64,000 nucleotides of DNA from Nocardia flavorosea (GCF_015477805.1 NZ_JADLQL010000001.1:682001-746000); one strand, 5' to 3'. Numbered from the stretch's first letter, positions 28,233 to 42,504 are shown. Translations and numbers: made by a program. The notes: generated by a model from the letters alone, not told the origin.

Positions 28233-29291
28233 CTAACGCCCGGAGGGACGCCGTACCGGTTCGCAGCAGCCGGCGGCGCAGAGCGCACCGTCGACCGTGC
28301 AACCGTAACCGGGTACGTCACCGAGGCGCCGCGCCGGTGTTCCGCGCAACTGCTCGGCGATCAACTCGACCACCATCTCGGCGAATCGGTTATCGGTACC
28401 CGGTGTCGCGGCACGGGCGAAGGCGATACCGAGTTCGGCGGCTTTTTCGGCGGCTTCGTTGTCGAGATCCCAGATCACCTCGAGGTGATCGGAGACAAAA
28501 CCCACCGGGCAGACGATGACGGCGTCGAAACCCTTGCCGGGCAAGGTTTCCAGATGGTCGACGATATCCGGCTCCAGCCACGGCACTTGCGGTGGCCCCG
28601 ACCGGGATTGCCACACCACGTCATAGTCGTCGAAACCTGCTTCCGCAGCGCACAAGCCGGCCGCCTCGGCGACCTGCCGGCTGTAGAGGCGGCCGCCGTC
28701 AGCGGGCGGCCCGGCCGCGTTGTCGGCAGCCACCGGCACCGAATGCGCTGTGAACACGAGCCGCGGGCGCCCGGCCCGGCCGGTCGGCAGCGACGCCGCG
28801 GCCTCGTTTATCGCCGCGGCGAAAGCGGCGATGAGCAACGGGTGATCGAAATAGTGCCGCAGTTTGGTGAGCTCCGGCGCTGCGGCTCCCACCGCCGTCC
28901 GGGCGCGGGCAATATCCTCGTCGTACTGCCGGCATCCCGAATAGCCACCCCAGGCCGAGGTGGGGAACACCAGGGCCGAACGCACCCCGTCGGCGGCCAT
29001 CCGGGCCAGTGTGTCCTCCACCATGGGGTGCCAGTTGCGGTTGCCGAAGTAGACGGGCAAATCCAGCCCGGACCGCGCCAGCTCGTTCTCCACCGCGGTG
29101 ATGATCGCGCGGTTACACGCGTTGATCGGTGAAATCCCGCCGAAGTGCAGATAATGCTCGGCGACCTCGGCGAGACGTTCTGGGGGGACACCGCGACCGC
29201 GGGTGACGTTCTCCAGAAACGGCAGCACATCCTCGGGACCCTCGGGTCCGCCGAAGGACAACAGCAGCAATGCGTCGGCCGCCCGGGCCAC
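28233..29291 (-). CDS. hemH: ferrochelatase (coproporphyrin type)
   Basis: 352 aa from the GTG at 29291, chosen because GAGGAGGAGG lies 4 nt upstream; a longer frame would run into inhA. Inserts Fe2+ into the porphyrin. Actinobacterial enzymes act on coproporphyrin III and are also called CpfC. Seen: [48 protein letters not shown] (active-site His) and [17 protein letters not shown]. The C-terminal cysteines ([15 protein letters not shown]) fit the [2Fe-2S] cluster known in actinobacterial ferrochelatases. Same strand as inhA, 26 bp downstream. Confidence 0.95.
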   Translation of the reverse strand: MARAADALLLLSFGGPEGPEDVLPFLENVTRGRGVPPERLAEVAEHYLHFGGISPINACNRAIITAVENELARSGLDLPVYFGNRNWHPMVEDTLARMAADGVRSALVFPTSAWGGYSGCRQYDEDIARARTAVGAAAPELTKLRHYFDHPLLIAAFAAAINEAAASLPTGRAGRPRLVFTAHSVPVAADNAAGPPADGGRLYSRQVAEAAGLCAAEAGFDDYDVVWQSRSGPPQVPWLEPDIVDHLETLPGKGFDAVIVCPVGFVSDHLEVIWDLDNEAAEKAAELGIAFARAATPGTDNRFAEMVVELIAEQLRGTPARRLGDVPGYGCTVDGALCAAGCCEPVRRPSGR

Positions 29292-29317
29292 GGCGCCTCC
29301 TCCTCGGTCGGGGGTGA

Positions 29318-30151
29318 TCAGTCCTGCGGCATGTTCTCGGGGAACCAGGTGTTGTGGCTGGCTCCGCCGTCGACGTAGATGATCGATCCGGTGGTTGCCG
29401 GCAGCCAATCCGACAGCAGCGCGACGATCGATTTGCCGACCACTTCGGCCCCCCCGTCCCAGCCGATCGGGGACGCGCCGTCCCAGTATGTATCCAGCTG
29501 TTTGAGCTGCTTCGCGTCATCGGTCGCCGTCCCGGCGATCGCCTTGGCCGCCAGGGTTTTCACCGGTCCGGCCGCGATGAGGTTGGACCGGATCTGCTTG
29601 GCGTATCCGACTTCCCGCGCCACGTACCGGTTCACCGATTCCAGTGCGGCCTTGGCCACGCCCATCCAGTTGTAGTACGGCATGGCGGTGCGGGGATCGA
29701 AATCCATTCCGACGATCGACCCGCGCTCGTTCATCACCGGCAGTACCGCCCGCGCGAGTGCCGCATAGCTCCACGCCGAGATCTCGAAGGATTTCGCGGC
29801 ATCCGCGCTCGGCCCCTCGAGGAACGGCACCGCATCCGGACCCATCAGGGTCTTCGGGGCGAAGGCGATCGAATGCAGTACGCCGTCGATTCCCTCGGGC
29901 GCGAGGCGACGCAGCTCGTCGGGCAGTTTGTCCAGATCCTCCTGGTTGGTGACGTCGAGCCCGATGGCCGGCGGCACCTCCTCGGGCAGCCGCTTGGCGA
30001 TCCGGTCGATCAGCCGCAGGCGCTCGGTGAGGCCGGTGATGATCACCCGGGCGCCCTCCTTCTGCGCGATCGCCGCCGCGTGGAACGCGATCGAGGCATC
30101 GGTGATGATGCCGGTGACGAGGATCGTCTTGCCTTCGAGCAATCCGCCCAT
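29318..30151 (-). CDS. inhA: NADH-dependent enoyl-ACP reductase InhA
   Basis: 277 aa from the ATG at 30151 (M. tuberculosis InhA has 269). Reduces the trans-2-enoyl-ACP in FAS-II elongation of meromycolate precursors; target of isoniazid-NAD and ethionamide. Seen: [15 protein letters not shown] (NAD-binding), HSIAFAP (Ser of the S94 position), [16 protein letters not shown] with the catalytic Tyr and Lys, and [19 protein letters not shown]. It ends [11 protein letters not shown], longer than the mycobacterial tail. Downstream of fabG1 by 115 bp and upstream of hemH. Confidence 0.95.
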   Translation of the reverse strand: MGGLLEGKTILVTGIITDASIAFHAAAIAQKEGARVIITGLTERLRLIDRIAKRLPEEVPPAIGLDVTNQEDLDKLPDELRRLAPEGIDGVLHSIAFAPKTLMGPDAVPFLEGPSADAAKSFEISAWSYAALARAVLPVMNERGSIVGMDFDPRTAMPYYNWMGVAKAALESVNRYVAREVGYAKQIRSNLIAAGPVKTLAAKAIAGTATDDAKQLKQLDTYWDGASPIGWDGGAEVVGKSIVALLSDWLPATTGSIIYVDGGASHNTWFPENMPQD

Positions 30152-30266
30152 GAGTTCTCGGTTCTCCCTGATGTGTGGTGTTGTATATCGCGCTCGACTG
30201 CCGGCGCCGACCGCGCTCACCGTACCGCCGGCGCGGCTGTCGAGATGTGCTCGGTGGCCTACGGAG

Positions 30267-31160
<894 letters not shown>

Positions 31161-32162
31161 TTACGGCAGCCGCTGCCGCAGCAGCAAGGCCACCACCACA
31201 CCGGCGAGGGTGGCCAGCAAACCGAGCAGCCACCACGGCCGGCTCGCGTCGCCGCGGGTGATCTCGTAGCCGATCTGTTCCTCGAGGGTGTCGTAGACGC
31301 TGGAGAGCTCCTCCAGACTGGAGGCCGTATAGAACTCACCGCCGGACAGTCGCGCGATTTCCTGCATCGCCTCGTCATCCACCGGAACCTCGACCTGATC
31401 GGCGCCGCCGTCGTCGCGCGGGATCTCGACAACGCCCCACTGCGTCCCGAACGAGATGGTCGAAACCGGGATGTTCTTGGTCTTGGCGAGCCGGGCGGCC
31501 ACGAATTCATGGCGCGGATTGTCGAAATCCTCGAAATCCGGGACTGTCTGCTTACCGTCGGTCATCAGCACGATCCGCGCGGGCGGCGGGGTCTGCGAAC
31601 CGCCCAGTACCGAGGCCAGGGTTTCGATCGACTGCAGGGCGGTGAAGATCCCCTCACCGGTGGCCGTCCGTTCGGCGAGCCGGATGTTGTCGATGGCGGC
31701 CTTCACCGATCCGCGGTCGGTGGTGGGCGAGACGAGTACCGAGGCGGTCCCCGCGAAGGTCACCAGACCCAGGTTGATCCCCGGGGTGAGACCTTCGGCG
31801 AAATCCTTGGCCGCCTCCTGGGCGACCTCGAGCCGGCTCGGTTCGACGTCGGTGGCTTCCATCGACAACGAGACGTCCATGACGAGGACGACGGTGGCCC
31901 GGTTCCGGGGGACCTTCTGCTCGGCCGTCGGCCCGGCCGCTCCGATAGTGGAGAACACCATGCCCACGATCACCAGGATGATCGGGATATGCCGCCAGAA
32001 CGCCGGGCGGTTCGGGGCCACCTTCTCCAGCTGCTCCATATTGCTGAAGCGCAGCATATGGCGGTGCCTACTGCGCTGTACCAGCAGATATGCCAGCGCG
32101 AGCAGCAGGATGACGGCAAGGAACCCGAGCCAGATCGGGGCGGCGAAATTCGAAATACTCAC
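31161..32162 (-). CDS. VWA domain membrane protein (BatA-like, Rv1481 type)
   Basis: 333 aa. Two N-terminal membrane helices (about residues 9-28 and 58-76), a von Willebrand A domain with the MIDAS motif DVSLSM and MTDGKQT, and a C-terminal helix (WWLLGLLATLAGVVVALLL). Third gene of the moxR-DUF58-VWA set; its start overlaps the DUF58 stop by 4 bp. MoxR systems act as AAA+ chaperones on VWA partners, often in envelope stress. The substrate is unknown here. Confidence 0.9.
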   Translation of the reverse strand: MSISNFAAPIWLGFLAVILLLALAYLLVQRSRHRHMLRFSNMEQLEKVAPNRPAFWRHIPIILVIVGMVFSTIGAAGPTAEQKVPRNRATVVLVMDVSLSMEATDVEPSRLEVAQEAAKDFAEGLTPGINLGLVTFAGTASVLVSPTTDRGSVKAAIDNIRLAERTATGEGIFTALQSIETLASVLGGSQTPPPARIVLMTDGKQTVPDFEDFDNPRHEFVAARLAKTKNIPVSTISFGTQWGVVEIPRDDGGADQVEVPVDDEAMQEIARLSGGEFYTASSLEELSSVYDTLEEQIGYEITRGDASRPWWLLGLLATLAGVVVALLLRQRLP

Positions 32163-33142
32163 TGGCGTGGCACCCGCGAAGTCGAGGCACCGAGACTGTG
32201 GCGCCGAGTGGACACGAACCGGACCACGTCGGCGATCCAGTCCCGGTCGGTCTGCAAGGTCATGACGGGTGCGCCGCAGCTGCGCAAGGTCTGTTCGACC
32301 TCCACCCGGTGCCGTTGCGCGGCCGCCGCGTAGTCGGCGCGCAACTGAGGCGTGACGCTGAACTCGCGGGTGCGCCCGGTTTCCGGGTCGTGCAATACGA
32401 CATCACCGATATCGGGCAGGGCGATATCGCGCGGATCGAGTACCTCCACGGCAAGTAACTCGTGCCGCGCGGATATGGCCCGCAGCGACCGCTGCCAGGT
32501 GATATCCCCGAGGAAATCGCTGATCACCACCGCGAGACCCCGTTTACGCTGCGGCCGGCGCAACGATTCGATGGCGCCCTGAAGATCACCGCGGACCCCG
32601 TCACGCGGGTGCGGGGTGGTGGCGATGCTGCGCAGCAGCGATTGCGCGTGCACCCGGCCGCTGCGCGCCGGAATCCGCCGTAGCTGCTCACCGGTGGCCA
32701 CCACGGCGCCGACCCGGTTCCCGCCGCCCATCGTCAGATGGGTGATCGCGGCCGCGGCGGCGACCACGAGATCGCGTTTCTGGCAGGCGCCGGTGCCGAA
32801 GTCCAGGCTGGCGGACAGATCCACCACCATCCAGGTTTCCAGTTCCCGATCGGCGATCATCTGCCGGACATGAGGGTGGGTGGTGCGGGCGGTCACCGAC
32901 CAGTCCATCTGCCGGACATCGTCACCGGGCTGGTAGGCACGGGCCTCACCCGGTTCCGAGCCGGGGCCCGGGATCAGGCCGAGATGATCGCCGTGCAGTA
33001 CGCCGTCCAACCGGCGGCGCACTGTGAGCTCCAGGGTTTTCAGGGCGGCCGCCAGATGCGGGTCGGTCAGTTCACCGGACCGGAACGAGGGGGGCGCGTG
33101 ATCTGCCATGGGGACGCGGGCACGGGGGTCCGGCCGGGTCAC
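32159..33142 (-). CDS. DUF58 domain protein (Rv1480 type)
   Basis: 327 aa from a GTG that overlaps the moxR stop (GTGA); an ATG at 33109 is an alternative. The DUF58 signature GEARAYQPGDDVRQMDWSVT lies near residues 65-84, followed by a VWA-like fold (VDLSASLDFGTG; VVISDFLGD). Cytosolic partner of MoxR ATPases. Middle gene of a three-gene overlapping operon. Confidence 0.9.
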   Translation of the reverse strand: MTRPDPRARVPMADHAPPSFRSGELTDPHLAAALKTLELTVRRRLDGVLHGDHLGLIPGPGSEPGEARAYQPGDDVRQMDWSVTARTTHPHVRQMIADRELETWMVVDLSASLDFGTGACQKRDLVVAAAAAITHLTMGGGNRVGAVVATGEQLRRIPARSGRVHAQSLLRSIATTPHPRDGVRGDLQGAIESLRRPQRKRGLAVVISDFLGDITWQRSLRAISARHELLAVEVLDPRDIALPDIGDVVLHDPETGRTREFSVTPQLRADYAAAAQRHRVEVEQTLRSCGAPVMTLQTDRDWIADVVRFVSTRRHSLGASTSRVPRQ

Positions 33143-34293
33143 TGGGACTGGTTCGTGCCGGCGGTCTGCGGCACCTGGGGCGCCTGCTGCGGCGGCGCGG
33201 GCGGCCGGCCGTTACCGTTCTCGGCGGCGGGTGGCGCACCGGGTCCAACCGCCTGCGGCGCCACCTGCGGCAGGCCGACGGTCTGCAGCACCCGTTGGAT
33301 CACATCCTCGGGGCTGATCTCATCGGCGAGCGCATCGTAGGAGAGCACCAGGCGGTGCCGGAGCACATCCGGGATGACCTCGAGGACGTCCTGCGGAACG
33401 ACATAATCGCGACCGCGGATCAGCGCGACCGCGCGGGCGGCGGCGATGATGCCGAGGCTGGCACGCGGCGAGGCGCCGTAGGAAATCCAGTTCGCCACAT
33501 CATGCATACCGAATTCGGCCGGGACACGGGTGGCCGAGATCACCCGGACCACATAGTCCACCAGCGCATGGTGCACGAAGGTGTTCGCGGCCAGTTTCTG
33601 CAACCGCAGCAGTTCCGCCGGCTCCAGGATCTGTCCGGGTTCGGGCGGTGTGACCCCCATCCGGTAGATGATCTCGCGTTCCTCCTCGACGGAGGGGTAG
33701 TCCACGACCACTTTGAACAGGAAACGGTCGCGCTGCGCTTCCGGCAGCGGGTACACGCCTTCGCTCTCGATCGGGTTCTGGGTGGCCATCACCAGGAACG
33801 GGTCGGGCATGGGATAGGTTTTGCCGCCGATCGACACATGCCGTTCGGCCATCACCTCGAGCAGCGCCGACTGCACCTTCGCCGGGGCCCGGTTGATCTC
33901 GTCGGCCAGTACGAAGTTGGCCACGACGGGGCCGAGTTCGGTATCGAACTCTTCCCGGCCCTGGCGGTAGATGCGGGTACCGACGAGGTCGGTGGGCACC
34001 AGGTCGGGGGTGAACTGGACCCGGGAGAACGACCCGCCGACCACCTTGGCGAAGGTTTCCACCGCAAGCGTCTTGGCGATACCGGGGACACCTTCCAACA
34101 GCACGTGACCGCGGGCGAGCACCCCGACCAGCAACCGCTCGACCAGCCGGTCCTGCCCGACGATTACCCGCTTGACCTCGTAGATCGCTTTTTCCAGGGT
34201 CTGGACGTCACGTTCGAGGGTGCTCGAAGCAGGCGCCGGCGGTTCTTTCGCCAAATCCGCCCCTTTGACACCGTCCGTCGAAGTCACCAACAT
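33139..34293 (-). CDS. moxR: MoxR family AAA+ ATPase
   Basis: 384 aa. AAA+ chaperone with Walker A GVPGIAKT (near residue 70), Walker B VLADEIN, sensor 1 region VMATQNPIESEG and the arginine-finger helix EAQRDRFLF. The C-terminus has a long Pro/Gln/Gly-rich tail (about residues 345-384). In M. tuberculosis the equivalent moxR1 (Rv1479) lies directly after ripA-ripB; those genes are absent here. Confidence 0.93.
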   Translation of the reverse strand: MLVTSTDGVKGADLAKEPPAPASSTLERDVQTLEKAIYEVKRVIVGQDRLVERLLVGVLARGHVLLEGVPGIAKTLAVETFAKVVGGSFSRVQFTPDLVPTDLVGTRIYRQGREEFDTELGPVVANFVLADEINRAPAKVQSALLEVMAERHVSIGGKTYPMPDPFLVMATQNPIESEGVYPLPEAQRDRFLFKVVVDYPSVEEEREIIYRMGVTPPEPGQILEPAELLRLQKLAANTFVHHALVDYVVRVISATRVPAEFGMHDVANWISYGASPRASLGIIAAARAVALIRGRDYVVPQDVLEVIPDVLRHRLVLSYDALADEISPEDVIQRVLQTVGLPQVAPQAVGPGAPPAAENGNGRPPAPPQQAPQVPQTAGTNQSQ

Positions 34294-38556
<4,263 letters not shown>

Positions 38557-38764
38557 TCGCAGGTACCGCGAGTTCGGGCGTTACCGAGTTCGCGTACCGG
38601 ACTTCGTGACCCGGGCCGGCCGGCTCATCCGGTCCCGCGGTCCGGTACGCGGGCCGGCGCCCGGAGACTCCGGGTCACCCGATGGGCGGCGAACGGCCGG
38701 CCGAGCAGGCCGTGCCGGACCCGGATGCCACACGGTCTGCACGAGAACGCATAGTAGACACCGG

Positions 38765-38800
38765 GATTCCCCGCCTCGGTCTCGGCCGCGGCGGGGAATC
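38765..38800 (+). terminator. hairpin between acnA and acnR
   Basis: Perfect 11-bp stem GATTCCCCGCC / GGCGGGGAATC with a 14-nt loop, 209 bp after the acnA stop and 57 bp before acnR. It has no U-tract, so it may attenuate readthrough rather than fully terminate. The rest of the 301-bp gap (38557-38857) shows no gene. Confidence 0.45.
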
Positions 38801-38857
38801 GCGTATCTGTGACCACCACCTGTCATTTCGTGTCCACCCCGCTGTGGAGGAGAGTCC

Positions 38858-39424
38858 ATGCCCAAGGTCAGCGACGATCATCTGGCCGCCCGGCGCACAC
38901 AGATACTCGACGGCGCGCGCCGCTGTTTCGCCGAGTTCGGCTATGACGGCGCCACCGTGCGCCGTCTGGAGGATGCCATCGGCCTGTCCCGAGGCGCGAT
39001 CTTCCATCATTTCCGCGATAAGGACGCGCTCTTTCTGGCTCTGGCCCAGGAGGATGCCGAGCGGATGGCCGAAGTCGCGGCCAATCAGGGCATCGTGCAG
39101 GTGATGCGGGATATGCTCGCCGATCCGCAGGAGTACAACTGGTTGGGGACCCGGCTCGAAATCGCCCGGCGCCTGCGCACCGATCCGGAGTTCCGGGCCG
39201 GCTGGACGCAGCGTTCGGCCGAGTTGCACGCGGCCACTCTGGCCCGGCTCGAACGCCGCAAAGCGGCCGGAGCGTTGCGCGACGATGTGCCCACCGATGT
39301 CCTGCTGGGCTACCTCGACCTGGTGCTGGACGGCCTCATCGCCCGTATCGCCTCCGGGCATACGAACGAAAACCTCACCGCCGTGCTGGATCTGGTGGAA
39401 GCTTCGGTACGACGCCGTCCCTGA
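38858..39424 (+). CDS. acnR: TetR-type aconitase repressor AcnR
   Basis: 188 aa, the same length as Corynebacterium glutamicum AcnR. GGAGGAG lies 6 nt before the ATG. HTH at about residues 10-55 (ILDGARRCFAEFGYDGATVR; AIGLSRGAIFHHFRDKD). C. glutamicum AcnR represses acn and senses citrate/Mg. The position directly after acnA and the consensus operator before acnA both support this name. Confidence 0.9.
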   Translation: MPKVSDDHLAARRTQILDGARRCFAEFGYDGATVRRLEDAIGLSRGAIFHHFRDKDALFLALAQEDAERMAEVAANQGIVQVMRDMLADPQEYNWLGTRLEIARRLRTDPEFRAGWTQRSAELHAATLARLERRKAAGALRDDVPTDVLLGYLDLVLDGLIARIASGHTNENLTAVLDLVEASVRRRP

Positions 39425-39473
39425 GCGCGATGCGGTACCACGCACTGACCCGTTGTCACGCGGCGGATCAGCG

Positions 39474-39497
39474 TTATAGTTAAATATCTAACTATAA
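39474..39497. promoter_or_regulatory. perfect AT-rich dyad before the cupin gene
   Basis: Arms TTATAGTTA and TAACTATAA (9 bp, perfect) with spacer AATATC, 24 bp before the cupin start. In a genome near 70% GC this stretch is 21 of 24 A/T. Size and symmetry suit a MarR- or TetR-type operator overlapping the promoter; no such regulator gene is adjacent other than acnR, whose known site is different. Confidence 0.7.
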
Positions 39498-39521
39498 GCC
39501 GCCGAATAATCAGGAGTCCTC

Positions 39522-40016
39522 GTGCCGACACCCCGCCCTCCCGCGATCCAGCAGGCCGACGACGCCGAAACCCTGCACACGGAATCGGTCACCATGCGGC
39601 TGCTCATCGACGCCGAACAGGCCGGCGGCGCGGTGAGCACCCTCGAGGTGACCATGGCCCGCGGGGCCGACGGCGCCGCACCACATTTCCACACACGCTC
39701 CGACGAACTGTTCTACGTCGCCGAAGGCGAACTCCAACTCCTGGCCGGCGAACGCCTCGTCACCGTCGGCGCGGGCGGCACGGCCGTGGTCCCGAAGAAC
39801 ACCACCCACGCCTTCGGCGCCACCCCGGACAGCGGCGCCCGTATCCTGATCGCGCTCATGCCCGGTGTCCAACGCTTCGGCTACTTCCGGCTGCTCGAAC
39901 GCATCGCCCGCGGTGAGGCAACTTTCGACGAACTGGCGGCGTCACAGGACGAATACGACAACCACTTCGTCGACGCGCCCCGGTGGTGGCAGGAACGCAC
40001 CGCCCAGCGTCGCTGA
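39522..40016 (+). CDS. cupin domain protein
   Basis: 164 aa, GTG start with AGGAG 5 nt upstream. The cupin fold carries metal-binding motif 1 PHFHTRSDELFYVAEGEL (residues about 53-70) and motif 2 with the second His (PKNTTHAFGA). The C-terminal helix region ends WWQERTAQRR. Cupins of this kind include small dioxygenases, isomerases and quercetinase-like proteins; substrate unknown. Probably regulated through the perfect dyad before it. Confidence 0.82.
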   Translation: MPTPRPPAIQQADDAETLHTESVTMRLLIDAEQAGGAVSTLEVTMARGADGAAPHFHTRSDELFYVAEGELQLLAGERLVTVGAGGTAVVPKNTTHAFGATPDSGARILIALMPGVQRFGYFRLLERIARGEATFDELAASQDEYDNHFVDAPRWWQERTAQRR

Positions 40017-40054
40017 CCGGGAACAACCGCGGTCCGCAGCGAGTTCGCACGGTT

Positions 40055-40471
40055 ATGACCTTCTCCGTCCCCGTGGCCGTCCGCGGTTACGAACTCGATG
40101 TCCAGGGCCATGTCAATCAGGCGGTCTACCTCCAATACGCCGAACACGCCCGCTGGGAATGCTTGGTCGCCGCTGGCCTGCAGGCGGACAAACTGGTCGC
40201 GGCCCGGCTGGGACCAGTAATCCTGGAAACCACCATCAAGTATCGACGTGAACTGCGCGGTGGCGACCAGATCCGGGTGACCTGCGAATTCGAATGGGGT
40301 ACAGGTAAGAGTTATCGCATCCGGCAGGAGATGATCCGCGCCGACGGCACCCTCTCGGCCGAAGTGCTGGGTGTCGGCGGAGTGCTGGACCTGGATGCCC
40401 GCCGGCTGGTCGAGGATCCGGCGGGCCGTTTGCGTGCACTGGCGGAGAAACCCGAACTACTCGGCGGGTGA
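40055..40471 (+). CDS. acyl-CoA thioesterase (4HBT hotdog family)
   Basis: 138 aa from the ATG at 40055. Hydrolyses acyl- or aroyl-CoA thioesters. The 4-hydroxybenzoyl-CoA thioesterase catalytic start YELDVQGHVNQAVYLQYAEH is at residues 11-30, with the Asp and HVN conserved; TIKYRRELRGGDQIRVTC follows as the hotdog strands. Starts 38 bp after the cupin stop, so the two may be cotranscribed. Confidence 0.87.
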   Translation: MTFSVPVAVRGYELDVQGHVNQAVYLQYAEHARWECLVAAGLQADKLVAARLGPVILETTIKYRRELRGGDQIRVTCEFEWGTGKSYRIRQEMIRADGTLSAEVLGVGGVLDLDARRLVEDPAGRLRALAEKPELLGG

Positions 40472-40602
40472 ACCGTGCGGACAGCGTCCGGCAAACATCG
40501 GGTTGCCCGGCCGTCCCGCCCCGTTTCCGGAAAACTTCCGTCACGGTGATTTCACCGGTCTCGAGATCCGCTTTCAGCGGACGCAAATCCGGCGATATCG
40601 GC

Positions 40603-40630
40603 CGCCGCCGTCCGCCGGCGGCGTTATGAT
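40603..40630 (+). promoter_or_regulatory. hairpin and -10 element before the graspetide locus
   Basis: An 8-bp GC stem (CGCCGCCG / CGGCGGCG, 40603-40623), possibly ending the thioesterase transcript, abuts TATGAT at 40625-40630, a near-consensus -10 hexamer 51 bp before the precursor-like gene. No clear -35 is visible. Confidence 0.35.
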
Positions 40631-40681
40631 CCGGACGCGCTCGGATCGTGGCACATTGCGAGCTAGATCGGAGAAAATCAG

Positions 40682-41131
40682 ATGACCGATGTCCTGCCTC
40701 CCGTCGGCACAACGCAATCCGATGCGGTGGCCACCCTCGCCGGTGTGCTCCTGAACGAAGGCGGCGGGGATACCGTCCGGATCCGGGTTGCGGACGGGAC
40801 GTGGACGTTCGACCGCGGCGATGTGCTCGGCATCCGCGAACACGACGGCCGCCCCGACGCCCCCGCAGGCGCGGTACTGGTCGATATCCGCCCCGGCGCG
40901 ACCGCCGATTTCACGCGCCGGCTTCGCATCGATGTGGGGGAACGTCCGTTGACGCTGGCGGCGCCATCGTCGCCGGCGTTCGGCGATATCCAGCTACGCA
41001 AGCTCACCGAATCCTGGGCACGGCGGCTGCACCTAGCCGATCCCCCGCACCATCCGGCCACCTTCACCTGCACGCAGACCCGGTCGCACAACGGCAGTGA
41101 CGACGCTATCCACTGCGACAGTCTCGACTGA
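40682..41131 (+). CDS. candidate graspetide (omega-ester RiPP) precursor
   Basis: 149 aa, ATG with GGAG 9 nt upstream. It directly precedes an MvdD-type ATP-grasp ligase gene, 12 bp apart. The first about 110 residues read as a folded leader (TVRIRVADGTWTFDRGDVLG; GAVLVDIRPGATADFTRRLR). A helical linker follows (LRKLTESWARRLHLAD). The last 25 or so residues are different in character: TFTCTQTRSHNGSDDA then IHCDSLD, crowded with Thr/Ser and Asp plus two Cys. That is what an ATP-grasp ester/amide-forming enzyme needs (hydroxyl donors and carboxylate acceptors). The leader is long compared with most graspetide precursors. Alternatively it is a non-precursor partner protein. Confidence 0.65.
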   Translation: MTDVLPPVGTTQSDAVATLAGVLLNEGGGDTVRIRVADGTWTFDRGDVLGIREHDGRPDAPAGAVLVDIRPGATADFTRRLRIDVGERPLTLAAPSSPAFGDIQLRKLTESWARRLHLADPPHHPATFTCTQTRSHNGSDDAIHCDSLD

Positions 41132-41143
41132 GCGGCCACCGGC

Positions 41144-42103
41144 ATGACCACCCGGCAGGGGTCGGTCCTCATCGTCTCCGAATCCGATGATCTGCACGCC
41201 GCGGCCATGCAGGCCACGCTGCGAGAACAGCACGGGGTCAACACATTACGGCTCGATCTCCGCGATTTTCCCCGGGCCCAGGGCAGCTTCCGGATCGACC
41301 GGTCTGCGAGTACCCGCTCCCTGGCCGGTCTCGACGGCCTCGACGACGTCCGGGCGGTCTGGTGGCGACGGCCGCATCCCAGCCGGGTTCCAGCCGGCGT
41401 CCGGGCCGACGACGATGCCTATCGGCAGGCCGAATGCGATGCGTTCGCGCAGGGCCTGCTGTGGTCGCTGCCGGCCCGGTGGGTCAACGATCCCGGCCAC
41501 GATCGGCTCGCTCATCGCAAGATCGTCCAGTTGGATATCGCCCGTCGGGCCGGCTGCGCGATCCCGGAGACGCTGATCACCAATGATCCCCGGGAGGCCC
41601 GCGAGTTCATCGAAAATTGCGCGGGTCGAGTCGTTTTCAAACGCACCGGCACCTCCCGGGCGGAATTCGCCGAGACCCGGCTGGTCGCCTCCACGGATCT
41701 GGACCGGCTCGGTGCGATCCGCTGGGCCCCGACGATCTTCCAGCGGTATATCGATCCGGAATGCGATCTACGGGTGGTCTGGGTGGACGGTCAGGAGTGG
41801 GTGGTCCGGATCGATTCCCGCGCGGGTGCGGGCCGCGTCGACTCCCGGCTCGACGTCTCGGTCGATTTCACCCCGGCCCGACTGCCGGCCCCGGTCAGCA
41901 AATCGCTGGCCACACTGATGGGCGCGCTCGGTCTCGGCTTCGGTGTGCTGGACCTGCGGGTGGGTCTCGACGGCGAGCATTATTTCCTCGAGGTCAACCC
42001 GCAGGGGCAGTTCGCCTATCTCGAGATCAAGACGGGATTGCCGATCTTCGCCAGCCTGGCCGGTCTCCTGGCCCACGGCGACAGTGCCGTACCCGGCTGG
42101 TGA
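41144..42103 (+). CDS. MvdC/MvdD-like ATP-grasp peptide maturase
   Basis: 319 aa. Family members use ATP to link side-chain carboxylates of a precursor peptide to Ser/Thr hydroxyls or Lys amines, producing microviridin-like graspetides. Seen: AVWWRRPHPS, then WVNDPGHDRLAHRK and a helix leading to IPETLITNDP, VVFKRTGT, FQRYIDPECDLRVVWVDG, and the hallmark FLEVNPQGQFAYLEIKTGLP with the metal-binding Glu and Asn. Translation is probably coupled to the upstream gene; no strong ribosome-binding site. No protease, transporter or acetyltransferase gene follows. Confidence 0.88.
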   Translation: MTTRQGSVLIVSESDDLHAAAMQATLREQHGVNTLRLDLRDFPRAQGSFRIDRSASTRSLAGLDGLDDVRAVWWRRPHPSRVPAGVRADDDAYRQAECDAFAQGLLWSLPARWVNDPGHDRLAHRKIVQLDIARRAGCAIPETLITNDPREAREFIENCAGRVVFKRTGTSRAEFAETRLVASTDLDRLGAIRWAPTIFQRYIDPECDLRVVWVDGQEWVVRIDSRAGAGRVDSRLDVSVDFTPARLPAPVSKSLATLMGALGLGFGVLDLRVGLDGEHYFLEVNPQGQFAYLEIKTGLPIFASLAGLLAHGDSAVPGW

Positions 42104-42141
42104 CCGGCACAGCGGGCTTCGCCCCGGCGCACTCCACCTCG

Positions 42142-42168
42142 CGCCGCCGGGTCCGATGCCCGGCGGCG
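42142..42168. terminator. bidirectional hairpin between ATP-grasp and HTH genes
   Basis: Perfect 10-bp stem CGCCGCCGGG / CCCGGCGGCG with a 7-nt loop in the 85-bp gap between two convergent genes, so it can end both transcripts. Confidence 0.6.
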
Positions 42169-42188
42169 AACCTGCGGATACGGTGCGG

Positions 42189-42422
42189 CTAGCGGGCTTT
42201 ACGGCGGTTCGCCCCACCACGGCTGCGGAGTTGCACATGCGACTCCGTCAGCACGTTGTGGATGAACCCGTAGGAACGCCCGGTCGCGCGGGCCAGCGAC
42301 CTGATGCTCGCCCCTGCCTCGTATTGCTTCTTCAACTGGGATTGCAGGCGGTCGCGTGACTTTCCCGTGACGCGAGTGCCCTTGCCCAATGTGCTCTTGC
42401 TCTGTACCGGCCTGTCGCCCAT
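42189..42422 (-). CDS. small helix-turn-helix protein
   Basis: 77 aa from the ATG at 42422, chosen because GGAGGAA lies 3 nt upstream; the frame reaches 42485. Basic protein with an HTH of resolvase/Hin type: LQSQLKKQYEAGASIRSLAR followed by ATGRSYGFIHNVL. Small HTH proteins of this type are widespread in actinomycetes; the target is unknown. It lies convergent to the graspetide locus, so a functional link is not implied. Confidence 0.8.
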   Translation of the reverse strand: MGDRPVQSKSTLGKGTRVTGKSRDRLQSQLKKQYEAGASIRSLARATGRSYGFIHNVLTESHVQLRSRGGANRRKAR

Positions 42423-42504
42423 GGCTTCCTCCGAGTCGCCGAGCAGCGTCACTCTCAGGCTAAGCATTCGGCGAGCATCCGGCAATGAGTTCGTGTGATG
42501 AAAC

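Noticed and set aside
42189..42422. HTH protein as regulator of the graspetide locus
   Set aside because: It is convergent with the locus and separated by a bidirectional terminator. Small HTH proteins of this type are common in actinomycetes, so adjacency alone does not support a link.
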